In this document: one piece after another, positions 47,871 through 59,100 of the stretch
Numbering within the stretch: position 1 is the first letter of the stretch
Layout: the number at the start of each line of letters is the position of its first letter
From: Liolophura sinensis
Taxonomy: Eukaryota > Mollusca > Polyplacophora > Chitonida > Chitonidae
DNA: 64,000 bases
Assembly: GCF_032854445.1 (NCBI RefSeq)
Contig: NC_088304.1
Location: 16,901,850 to 16,965,849, forward strand
Direction: 5' to 3'
The notes under the pieces: model-generated
The model's database searches: none
Seen by the model: the letters and a program-made list of their open reading frames with translations, nothing else
What the model was told of the DNA's origin: nothing
Made by a program: the position numbers and the translations under genes

Positions 47871-48289
47871 AAGACAGATGATAAAAATATTCACTGAGGT
47901 GGTTCTTCTCAAATCAAATTCTTTATAATATCAGTATATTCTAATATACAGATATTCTCTACCTAATGTCACAGGGCCAACAGGACCTCAAGGCCTGTAT
48001 TATGTATATGTATGCATGTTTGGGTTTTCTCTTTGAACGTAGCAATATTTCTGCCATGTGATGAATAATTAGGGATGTGTAAATATACATCTTCTTGTGA
48101 CAAAGAAATGACACCAGGCCACAAATTTAAGAATGTGAACTTGATGGAACTGATCTTGACAAAGTCAAGCTTGCAGCCAAACTTACCAGCACTAAAACAA
48201 GTATATATAAATTTTTTTCTGCCCTCCTTAATTTAATTACGCGTTACGGCCTTATGTTTGCGGTCATACGTTCCTTACTGTATTATCAT

Positions 48290-48690
48290 GCAGCTTTGGT
48301 GGACTAATGGTTAAAGCGTCCGTGTCGAAGCCAGGAGGCTTAGGATCAAACCCAGTTCAGGTCACACCAAAGTCTTTAAAAATAGTACTTGTTGCTGCAT
48401 CACTTGGCGCTCAGTAAAACGAGGTTAGAACAAGGAAACAGGACTGTTTAGCCCCCGTGTCAGTGTAGTGTGACTGGGTGGGGTGTTTGATATCTTTGGC
48501 ATGATACTTCAGTAATGCAGGCCTCACCATATGTCACAAGGACTGGTAACACCAACAGGTTTTTAAATGGAACACCCTCTTCGAAAACCTAGGCCAATAA
48601 ATTAGGCATTCTACGCCAATGATACAGCGTCTTGCAGTATTTTTCTCTGCGCACTTTGAGTCTCCGTGGCCTTTCCTATCTGACCTTTTC
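48290..48690 (+). mobile_element. Second SINE type, tRNA-like head
   Basis: The head reads ggtggactaatggttaaagc, with a B-box-like gatcaaacccag. The body has gtctttaaaaatagtacttg and cacttggcgctcagtaaaac, which parallels the element at 34544-34907. The 3' limit is approximate. Confidence 0.7.
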
Positions 48691-49032
48691 TCAATAATAA
48701 ATTCCCAGGAGTGGGTTGGATTTTCGAATTCAATGATTAAACAACGAGGCAGGTAAATATCAGATATTGTTGAAAATAGCCCTCAACGTTTAATTCAATC
48801 CAACTGAGGCATCCTGTGCCTGTGGTTAGATTGTGTTTATTGACACGGAAGAAAGCGTTGTTGTTGTAATCTAAACCATAGCCCAAAAAAACCGACAATG
48901 TTTGTAACAAAAACGCACGAAATATAGAGCCCATGACTTCAACTTGACCACAAAAGAGTAGTACGTAAATATGGTACGAAGAACAGGTATCCAAACCTGG
49001 TGAAAACTATAGTTAAGTCGCCAAAGACTTAC

Positions 49033-49090
49033 AAAATTCCAGAACTGTTTCGCTATCTTCTTGCTTCGTCAAGACTTCGGTAGGTGGCGC
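49033..49090 (-). other. PPP4C: Candidate PPP4C 5' UTR exon
   Basis: On the minus strand a strong donor, GAATTTT|GTAAGTC, ends a stretch containing cgaagcaagaagatagcg. It could be a non-coding first exon spliced to the exon bearing the PPP4C ATG. Without transcript data this stays tentative and its 5' limit is a guess. Confidence 0.3.
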
Positions 49091-49850
49091 TACCTATTCC
49101 TAACAAGTGGAGATAACCCTGTCAGGCAACCGTGACAAATGGTTTCTATCGTGTGTTCATTTTACCACAAAAAGAATAACCAAGTATACTTTGAAAATTG
49201 AAAAATGATGAATAGTGGATAAATAACCAGTTATAAGTTCAGGTCAAAAAAAAAAATGCGTGTGTGCGTCAGCGCAGTCAGGTGCTTGTACATTTTGTTA
49301 ACCAGGCTGATTTCACTGGAGCACTCACTCACTCACTCTAGTATACCAATTAACAATTATAACATAGTTATTACTGGGACGATTAGAATGATCATTCCAT
49401 GTTTATTGCGGAATACGAGTCCGTCCACAGGGAAAAGTCTGTCATCAAGCATAGTGGTAGGTCTGTATCAGAAGATGAAATCAGTTAATTAAAACCGTGA
49501 AAAGCAGTTTAAGAAAAAATCTTCAATATTGGCAATATGTCGGGGCGAGTGATTTTGTTTTAAATACCATGAGCAATAGATATATGTTATCCCTTCCAAT
49601 TCTGTACCAGAGAGGAGATATTTTGCAAATAATTTTTCAGCACTACCTGAATGACCTTTTCGGAATGGTTGTATTTTAGAATCTAATATTGTCCCACATG
49701 TTGTAAATCCCCAATATCGGTATCTGTTCAGAAGTGTACGGAGAAGCGTTTGACAATTAATTTACGTTATGTAAAAGATCATTCAATCAAAACAAAAATT
49801 AAATTCGAGGATAGGGGGCTGCGTTTCAGCCTGTTTAGAGCCCCATGCTT
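49091..49850. other. Intergenic, nothing recognised
   Basis: AT-rich sequence between the PPP4C upstream region and the DIRS-like remnant. No gene is supported. Confidence 0.4.
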
Positions 49851-49854
49851 ATAT

Positions 49855-51935
49855 TTTCACTTTTGATCTGAAGTCTGGTTATCATCGTTTAGATATTTGT
49901 TCAAATGAGTATAAGTATTTTGGGTTTTGCCGGGTGTTAGATGGAATGCTAAAATATTTTCCTTTTTGAAGTGTTACAACTCGGTTTGTCTTTCGCGCCA
50001 TATTTGTTTATTACACTGAGCAAAAATATAAACGCATAACTTTTTTTTGGCAATATTTCACAAGATAATGCTTTTATTTATGTCAGTATAGTACCGAGGG
50101 GTGGCCAAGAGCAAAACCCTACACCAGTGTACATTCCAGCCACCAAAACCAAAGTGCTGTGGATTCCAAGCTTTTCAACATTTTGACCTGTCAGTCAGGT
50201 GAGGCCCTATCTGTAGTATTCAGTGATCTATAAGGTCTTCCCTGGCACTTCTTAGCGCCGGACTCCTAAATAACCGGCTTTCCCCAGAGAATTGAATCCT
50301 TTGCCCAGTAGTGGTCCTATTTGTACGGCGCCATGTGGTAATATTTCAGCACGACAATGCCCGTCCCCATGTTGCTGCTGTATACGGAGCAATTCTACAG
50401 GCCAAAAACGTTGAAGTGCATGCTGAACTGGCCAGAGTATTCATCTGATCTGTCCCCAACTTAACACCTGTGGGATGTCCTCCACGGGCGTGTTCGACGG
50501 CGACTTCCAGTTCCGGCCAGCATCGCGGAATCCCAAACTGACCCCACCCCTGGTTCCTAACCTGCCTCAGTGTTACCATAGGTTGTTCGCTATGGAAATG
50601 TATATTGCTAAGAGTCCATTTCATGCCCCCCCCCCTCCCCCCTTTGAAAAATGGTATAGAAAGGAATTTTGATAATGCAGTTAATTTCATCAAAATGTTG
50701 GATGCTGCGTTTACATTTTTGTTCAGTATAAATGTTTACGACCTATAGTCAGTTTTTATCGGTGTAAAGGCACTAAGGTTGTGTTGTTTTTAGACGACGT
50801 CTGGTCTTGCAATTTGAATTGCTTCGATTTGATGTTTGTGAATAATACATTATACACAGCTGGTTTTGTGGTTAATTGTGAAAAGTCCATATTTATGCCA
50901 TCTCCAACATTGTGTGGTTTGGTTTCGGTTGGCACACTGTTTTTGATCATCTGTATTTACCTGATAAAAAATATCGATAATCGTGTTGCGTCGCTGAATG
51001 TACCAAAAGTGCGCTAAGCAAACAATCGCTTCGTTGCATTGCTTCGCTTGTTGGAAAAAACTTTATCGGTGTCTGCTGTTTTGGGTGACATAACCAGATT
51101 AATGACGAGATGTTGATGTAATCAGGTCAAAAGATTTAAGTGTTGGGATACTTTATTTCGCCTCGTTGATCGGCCCGCTCTAGCGGAGTTGTGTTTTTAG
51201 GTGCATAGGTGCATAATTCTGCATGGTTTGGAGCTAGGCCTCCGTGGACCTCCGTAAAAATCGTTTCTGATACAAGTAATGTGTCTTGTGCAGGATTTTC
51301 AAAATGTGGAGTCCTGAAGCGATGAATATGAGTTCTACTTGGAGAGAGTTGCCCACCCTTTTTTTGTGCGTTGTCATTCAAAGATTTTCTTACAGGGGAA
51401 TGTGTAACGTGTTAGACTGATAATCAAGAATGTGTACATAGGCCTACGTATATAACTATCACGGGTAGCAGAGTTCCACAACTTCAGCGAATAGCGCTCC
51501 AATTGTATCATATGTGTGTAAATCATTCTATCCAGTTACAAGTAGCCTGGATTCCTAGGTTAACGAACACACAAGCTGATTTAAGTAGAATTGTCCATTA
51601 CGACGACTGGCAGGTTACCTTAGCGGCGTCCCCATGCCTTGGACAGGTTTGCTCGTTTGGAAAACCGTAAATTACTTCGTTTTAATTCATTGTATTGGAA
51701 TCCCGATACAGAAGGTATAGATATAAATGGACTGTTTGAGTCTGCTGCCTTTAAATCGGCGTGGAAGTCCTATGTCACACTAGCGCCACCTGCTGTGAGA
51801 GGAAAATCTGCCGGTACCCCAAACGTCATGAAACAGATGCTTCGTGACGCTGTTAGCGTCTTGATACATTGTGTGACATGTCAAACATTTTCTGGTGTCG
51901 TCTTTGTGTTATAATCTCCCAAACCAAATTTAGGG
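49855..51935 (+). mobile_element. DIRS-like retrotransposon remnant (RT and RNase H)
   Basis: Fragments in order on the plus strand: a reverse-transcriptase DLKSGYH motif (about 49866), the LFLDDVW region (about 50790) in place of the usual catalytic LDDG, an RNase H-like stretch, a WIPR..NTQADLSR-like segment (about 51550-51600), and a DRFA..NRK..RFNS..WNP end (about 51640-51710) typical of DIRS-group polymerases. Frames are broken by stops and shifts. A Tc1-like element (50014-50728) splits the RT. No ends were identified. Non-functional. Confidence 0.75.
50014..50728 (+). mobile_element. Tc1-like element, internally deleted, nested in RT
   Basis: Inverted ends cactgagcaaaaatataaac and its near complement gtttacatttttgttcagta, flanked by TA on both sides (50012-50013 and 50729-50730), the Tc1/mariner target. 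About 715 bp, half of a complete element. It keeps only the C-terminal transposase region (FQHDNARPHVAA near 50345), with frameshifts. The host RT reading resumes immediately after it. Confidence 0.85.
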
Positions 51936-51948
51936 TGTTAAGAGGTGG

Positions 51949-52235
51949 CGGGACAACAGCAGATATCCAAGATCGCTTAATTCAACAAATCGTTCTTGGA
52001 GTATAATAAATGACTATACCGCGTATTAATCTCTTTCTTTATCCATCGAAGGATGCGTGGCGAACCCTCGTTATTCCTTAAGCTAATAAAACGGGGCAAC
52101 AGCAGATATCCAAGATCGCTTAATTAAATAAATCGTTCTTGGAGTATAATAAATGACTATACCGCAAATTAATCTCTTTCCTTATCCATCGAAGGACGCG
52201 TGACGAACCCTCGTTATTCCTTATGCTAATAAAAC
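51949..52235. repeat. Tandem duplication, period about 143 bp
   Basis: Two adjacent copies beginning caacagcagatatccaagat and ending ccctcgttattccttaagct or ttatgct. They differ at only a handful of positions, so the duplication is recent compared with its surroundings. It directly follows the DIRS-like remnant and may be part of its terminal repeat. Confidence 0.9.
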
Positions 52236-52250
52236 GCACACTGCAATGAA

Positions 52251-52367
52251 TATTTATTTATTTATTTATTTATTTGATTGGTGTTTTACGCCATACTCAT
52301 GAATATTTCACTTATACGACAGTGGGAAGCATTCTGGTGGGAGGAAACGGGGCAGACCTTCCCACGT
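52251..52367 (-). mobile_element. SINE, main family, truncated
   Basis: Begins with an (ATTT)n tail and reaches cagaccttcccacgtgcgg; the middle is deleted and the head missing. Confidence 0.8.
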
Positions 52368-53777
52368 GCGGACATTAAAATAACAAATGATTAATGTTTA
52401 TTGGAACGTAAATGCATTAATCAGGGACACCATCGCGGCAACAAAAAGAAAGGATTTAATAACATTTACTATACGTGGTGATGGTATTGGCTATCTTACA
52501 GTGTGATTTTGCAACAGTGTTCCTTGTTTGCAAATTTGGAGAAATATAATGTATAAATATTTACGCATGTTTAACGCCTATAGGCTGTATCAAACATTAC
52601 GCGTCAATTTATATATGCTATGTAGATTTTTAAAGGTAAACATTTGTTTGTTTTTGAAAATATTTACCATACAAGAACTGCTTGAAACAGAATATTTTTA
52701 TTCTCCATGAAACAAACGAATGCCACCCTAAAAATACAGAAAGCTGAAAATTTTGTATTGATGGCAGGTGACTTTTCACATAAGTTCATGAAACTTATAC
52801 ATTTACAACTGTTTACCGAGTCCTTTTAATGAAATCAAATATATTGGTTACGCTTGAATTTGTTAAAATGTAGAAAAGCAATGGCAATAAAACTTTCCCT
52901 TGCAGATTGAACATATCTGTTTAATTTGATAGCATGTATCCTGTATAGTGCACAAACTTTTGGTCATGGAAGCTATTAAATATATACCTAGCATATCTGT
53001 GTTACAAAACTACTTATATTTTTTTTATTTCAGAGCATTAAATCTATACTTGTAATAGCAACTGCGTTAGGCTTTGACGTTTACAAATACACGTTGGTTA
53101 AATAAAAGCACATATTCCAGTTATATTTACTTAACCTATTTGGAAAATCGATCTGTATAACGTCCCGTTTTTGCATTCATTTCAGATATACATTGAATAA
53201 AACCATGTACATACACCTGGTATATTTACGAATATTTGAACTTCTCAGAAAAAACGAAAAGAATAAATCTTTTCGTCTCACACACATTTCAGACGGATTC
53301 TACATATGTCGGTCAGACATGTAATCACAATACATGGTACAACACGTCGATGAGTACAAGCATTTCAAAGGCTGCTTGGGAAAACGTATAGGTCCAATAC
53401 TAACCAAAAATATTACAAATGTGGTATATATTGTATCTATATTCCATTACACTGAAAAACATTTCACCTTGTCAGATTGCTTAAGTGCAGGCTGTCAATG
53501 TAAGGCAGTGTACATAATCAAAATGCTTTCAGGCGAAAGTGAAAGGTAACAAAATGTCTTAAAATTCACCAGACAGACAACTGAAAACTAAGCATGCTGG
53601 TACAAGAGCCTGTACTCACCTTCACGTGACGTTGAACTCACATCGCGACATTTATGATCATTGTCTAAGTTATCTATCGTTTCAAACACTTTCCCCTACT
53701 CTAAGCAGCATTCAGTGTTTCAATAGCCCTTTTCATGCAAAACTACAGAGTTTACAAGTATAGGCAGCATGCTCCGA
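52368..53777. other. Intergenic, nothing recognised
   Basis: Strongly AT-rich, with no open frame above about 70 codons and no recognisable repeat. Confidence 0.45.
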
Positions 53778-53975
53778 TTTATTTATTTATTTATTTATTT
53801 GATTGGTGTTTTACGCCGTACTCAAGAATATTTCACTTATACGACGGCGGCCAGCATTATTTTGGGAGGAAACCGGGCAGAGCTCGGGGGAAACCCACGA
53901 CCATCAACAGGTTGCTGGAAGACCCTCCGACTTACGGACGGAGAGGAAGCCAGCATGAGCTAGACTTGAAAGCAT
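53778..53975 (-). mobile_element. SINE, main family
   Basis: An (ATTT)n tail, then the family body to cagcatgagctagacttga. The head is truncated. Confidence 0.88.
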
Positions 53976-55440
53976 GCTCCAAAAGGACCAGCCTATAGAA
54001 TAAAAGATTTCAATGCATTTTCAGTGTTAAATCCATACCAAAAAAAAAATGTAAGTTTTTTTAGTTACATAATTGTCAGTTGTCTATTTGGTAAGGCTTG
54101 ATTCCACTTTGATCTCTCTTTTCCATGTGGAATGGCATGAATCAAACAAACTTTCTGTCAGACTTAAACTATATTCAAAGCTACAAATCAACGTTTACAG
54201 AAAAATACAGACATATAATTGATATGTTGTCATCATTCTACTAATAACTGGTAGTTTGGCATGTCTGTGTAAAGTTCAAAACACATTTAATTGTTTTAGT
54301 TGAACCAATACGCAAGGTGGCACCTTTACTCTCTGATTACTCTCTGGATAACCGAACGTGTCTTTTTCAACTCCTTTGGAAGAGAGTTGCAACACTTGTG
54401 TAGTATATATGTAGTACCAAGGGGTGGCAGCATTTCATAACACTCCACCTCACCATCTACAAACACCTCTATAAAGCAATCCTCGTCTGGATTAGGCAAT
54501 TAAGTCTCCACTGTACACAAAGACCTGGTGCATGCTTGAGATCTTCCTGTATCTAAATAAGAAAATGAATCATATATCAAAATTGTTTACTGTTGTCACC
54601 TCCCCTGAGAGATTGAATTTCCACACGTATAAAATTTTACCTCAGCGCAGGTGAGGCCGATAACCGCCATTACATATATAGGCCTAGGCCTAATTGAAAA
54701 ATTCTTCAAAAACCGGTACAACTTTAAACAACAATAAAGTACATTAATAAATGAATTCTTCGCTCACTGTCAATAGAGGTAGTCGCAGTAATCTTAAAAC
54801 CACGAAACTCATAGACCGCAGCATGTAAAGTCAGATTAGCGACGACTATGTCATAGTAAATATTTACACGTGCCCCTTGAAATCTGACTTCTCGTCCATT
54901 TACCTCCGTCATGGGTCCATTATGACTGTACGTGTAAATGCTTAAATATTAGAAACTTGCATCCCTAGCACTATGGCTTAAGCACGAATAGAAACTCCCG
55001 TGATGTTAACTTATAGGCGTCACTGGTTTAGTACTACGCAGAGTGATATGTTGTCACCAAATTACATATGCTATCACATGAAATAAACAATCACATGAAA
55101 ACAATGCAAAAGGATGTATTAAAATCCTTTTCACGAATTCTTCTACTATCTGGCACATGTCACTTGTACGATCAACATTCATTCTGACAAATGATATGGC
55201 CGGAAAGATTAGTTTTAAACTTTGAACAACTTCTGGCAGACTTTGACCATTTTAATATTCGTCAAATCGACTAGAGTTAATTTCGTCTACAATTTTGACG
55301 AATTTAGACTATTAACCTGGTCAAAATGACCTCATAAGTTAGTCATAACCGGCTGACTACCCATATCTTAGTCAAATGGACGACTTAATGTTTTTCTGTG
55401 TGGTTATGTTTGAGATTTAATTGCATTATACAATAATGGA
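53976..55440. other. Intergenic, one weak ORF
   Basis: No convincing gene. A minus-strand frame at 54912-54724 (62 codons, starting MTEVNGREVRFQGARV) is composition-wise gene-like but has no homologue I recognise and no matching exons. Confidence 0.35.
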
Positions 55441-55446
55441 CTTCAG

Positions 55447-57030
55447 TTGAACATGCTTTCGGAATCTGATTCTTCTAAATCGGACTCTGCTGAAGATATG
55501 TCTAACTTGCAACGGAAGGACAAATTAACAAAATCGACTTTCCTCTCCCTTCTAATAGTTGCGACTCTCCAATTGGGCGACGAAGCTAAACGGTTCCAGA
55601 TAGACTCGGAGGCCACATGTAGCGTAATTTCTCGACATGATCTTCCTCAGGACGCTGATCATGACCATGATGTGGTGTGGAAAATGTACAATTCTACGAA
55701 CATTAGAGCACTCTGGAGAACCATACGCAAACTTGTCAACCCAAAGCTATTGAAATACAGAGAAGACTTTGTTGTCGCAACCTTTGACTGGGTCACGATC
55801 ACGATGAAAGTGATGTATGAAAACATCCTGGGAGTCAACGTAGATGAACACCCTGTTCAAGTCCAACCCAACCCGTTTAAACAAGGTCTGGCCAAGGAAC
55901 ACATTCCTATATAAACTTCAAAGATGTCTTTTCGGGAGAGGTGGGTCCATGCAAACATGGACAGCAACTGGAAATGTACAGCAGAGTTACACCCTTTAAA
56001 CAACCCTAACGAGGATTCCACAAGAAAGGAACTGAAAGCTGAACTAGGTCGTTTGGAAAATCTAAATGTAACATCTCCAAGACACTGTGTGCAAACCTCA
56101 TACAATCGATATAGATGTTTGCGCCTTCCTTTCTGTAACAGTTGAACTGGCCGGCACCGGAAATTTTCCAGCATTGTCTGAATGAAGACCTTCAGAAGCT
56201 AGCCGGCCGGTAAGTTTCGAGTGACAGATTCTTGTTTTTGTTACCGGCGAAGGATCAACATATGCGGAAACCTCGAAAAACATGGCAAGCGGTTTGTCAA
56301 ACTCATAGAGATATGTAGACAGGGAAATGCCCTGGCAAACTCGAAAGAGAAAAAGGTGCCATTTTACTGGACGTGTGCTTTCGTCAGTGGGTTTCAAACC
56401 AGACCCAAAAAAAGTTGAAACTATACTAAGGATGCATAAACCAAGTGACGTACAAAGTGTTCAGCGTATCATGTGTGGTCAACTATCTTTCCAAGTATGT
56501 GAAAGGACTGTCCGACTTCTGTGAATTTAGAGTTCAGTCCTAAAAAACCCAATTTATCTATAATTATATCCCTGGTTATGATATGTTTAACACAGACGAG
56601 CGTTACTCTTTAAGTATACAGGCGCATCGGAAACAATTTGCTGAGTGGTAGGGCCTTCGGTCGACTATCCCAGCTCAAAAGCCTGGAGCTGCAAAGGTCC
56701 CGGACGCTTTGGGATGCCAGACGGATGGAGATGCACTGAAATCGTTTTACGGGGTTTTTATTTGCTCACAAACATCCATTGCAATGTTATGTGCTTAGCA
56801 GTCTACAGTGCACATGGACTTTTTTTGGATGAAAAGTGCCGTACCGACCGACTGCAGTAGTATATAATTGCCTGGAAACTTTCAATACGTAATGGCTCCG
56901 AACAGATTAACCCAAACTATCCTCACATATTAGCCATCAACAAATCTCTTAAGCAATAGATAAGCTGGGACACTTTTCGGAGTTTGTACGAGCAGCGAGA
57001 ACAGAATTGCTTTGTCTAAAAATATCTGTT
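55447..57030 (+). mobile_element. Ty3/gypsy-like retrotransposon remnant
   Basis: A 155-codon frame (55447-55914) holds an aspartic-protease-like stretch, FQIDSEATCSVI, where the usual DSG/DTG reads DSE, followed by MYNSTNIRALW, which recalls gypsy-class proteases. Further on, decayed reverse-transcriptase scraps are visible (GFKPDPKKVE and MHKPSDVQSVQR near 56390-56460, then YLSKYVKGLSDF). Frames shift often. No LTR was found. Non-functional. Confidence 0.65.
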
Positions 57031-57059
57031 TAGCTACGCCGAGGCTGGGACTAATAAAA

Positions 57060-57960
57060 CGTTGCCTACCTGCTATATTAGTCCCAGGTTCGAGCTCGAT
57101 AAAAACAGAAAAATAACCGGCATAAAATTTATATCCGATCGTTTAAGATTAACTAGTTCCGAATATCTTAAGAACCCGTAAACCCCAGAACGCACATAGT
57201 ACAAACATCTAATATCATCTAACTTGGAATTTGCGTGTGCGAACCTGCTGATTAATACACGTAAGTGTTTGGGTGTTACTGTGTCCTTCTTGTGTATAGG
57301 CACGCTCTTACCTATATACTGCAACATCTTTTGTTAACTAATAAACTCTGGTTTGCAGGGATTGTCATACACGGATATACAGTGGGCCCAGTCAGTGGCA
57401 AAAAAATGTTTGATTCACCACAGATAAATATGTACTAGGCTGTACTAAAGAACGCGATACGATGACCAGTCGCCAGTAAAGATGTGACGTCACAGCTAGC
57501 ACGCCACCATTCTCAACCGTTGTATGCTTTGGTGTAGCCGTAAGTAGTAGAAGGAACCCTCCCTTGTGACATAAAATCCGAGAGGTCACTAGTTAGTGTG
57601 CTCAAATTGCATGCGGTTCGTCTCTCTTTTAATTTTGGGCCAAAATACCGACCGGAAAAAGTCAAGTAGATATTCAACAAGATGTAGTAAACACACAACT
57701 GGACAGACACGAAGCACCAGCGGACAGGCAAGAAGTATAAGCGGATAGACAAGAAGCACAAACGGGCAGACAAGAAGTATAAGCGGATAGACAAGAAGTA
57801 TAAGCGGATAGACAAGAAGCACAAACGGGCAGACAAGAAATATTCTTACTCAGCGGGACAGACAAAGACGTAACGTCATCTGACCTAGGAATCCACACTA
57901 CCTGCAAGTCTATGTTATGAGTGTCACAAAAGTGCAACAAATTCAGAGCAACCTCCTGTC
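57060..57960 (-). mobile_element. DIRS-like tyrosine recombinase remnant
   Basis: On the minus strand: the end of an RNase H-like region (DLQVVWIPRSDD near 57890), a 21-bp tandem repeat, then a recombinase N-terminal region (SDFMSQGRVPSTTYGYTKA near 57550) and a core start (KKDTVTPKHLRVLISRFA, then GFLRYSELVNLKRSDI, near 57290-57130). Tyrosine recombinase plus RT/RNase H defines DIRS-type elements. The catalytic C-terminal part is missing. Confidence 0.65.
57690..57840 (-). repeat. 21-bp tandem repeat inside the DIRS remnant
   Basis: About seven copies alternating gacaagaagtataagcggata and gacaagaagcacaaacgggca. As 21 is a multiple of 3, the minus strand keeps a seven-residue period (LSIRLYF-like). 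Confidence 0.9.
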
Positions 57961-58123
57961 AGTCAGCCTTCTTTCTGTTGGAATGAACTATGTAAACGCA
58001 ACACTGATTTCCAGTTTGCCAGCGCACAGACTTCCCTTCCACATGTAGAAATGTTCTAAAGCTTTTAACGGCTAAATAAATTGCTTTCCCTCACTTCACT
58101 TGGAACTGCCCACATCTTATGAA

Positions 58124-58256
58124 ATATTTATTTATTTAATTGGTGTTTTACGCCGTACTCAAGAGTATTTCACTTATACGACAGCGGATAACATTATGGT
58201 GGGAGGAAACCGAGCAGAGCCTGAGGGAAACCCACGACCATCCACAGGTTGTTCCT
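58124..58256 (-). mobile_element. SINE, main family, truncated
   Basis: Tail and body to gaccatccacaggttg; head missing. Confidence 0.85.
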
Positions 58257-59100
58257 ATGAAACACATCCCCCGAACCTATAGGAAAATGACTCTGTATTC
58301 GACGTCGCAAGCGTCGGGACGCAACATTTACTGTTAGTACATAGAACAAGAAAACAAAGACAATTTCTGACATTTCAACAACCTGACTTCCGAAACTTTA
58401 ATTCTTAAACAGAATCGGCTGAGAGACAAAATTTAAAATCTGAAGGGCAACATTTATTAATTGCAGAAAATAATTATCTGGTCATAATAGACGTATGCCT
58501 TTGCCTAGGACATGGCAATAACTTTACCAGTTACACTTGAAAAAAAGACGTCTCGTGGTCTGTGAATCAAGGTCTGACGGAATAGAATCAATCGAAGAAA
58601 TTAAATCTTCCAGTCCCTTATCGGGAATTGTCAGGAAACCAGCACATGTAGGTTAAAAAACCATTCCAATTTTTGAGCTGCATTAAACACAGATTGTTCA
58701 GTGTTAACCAAGAACACAGCTCTGGACAACTACAATTTCGCGAAGATAGCTTGAGTAGCACAAAGTAAGCCCAAAAGGTAATACGGTAAAATAAAAACAT
58801 TGTACTACACCATTAAAAAATCCCAGGAAAAAACGAGATAAGTTTGAAACCTTTTGCAAATTTCACTATAGTGATAGCCAGATTTTAAATAAAATTTAAA
58901 CATATAACCGTCTGGATCCAAAACAGCAGTTCGCCAATTTTGACCTATCTTTTACCCTATTACGACAAAATTGTTTACGTAGCGTAAATCTAGGATAAAA
59001 AAACTGATTCCCGCCAATATAGTGTACCAAAAAGAAAACATGTTCACAAAGTCTACCTTCCAGTGGCGTACCATTCACGATGTTGGACGTAGTAATTGTA
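58257..59100. other. Intergenic, nothing recognised
   Basis: AT-rich, between a SINE and the Tc1-like element. Possibly part of an older retrotransposon but no motif is legible. Confidence 0.35.
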
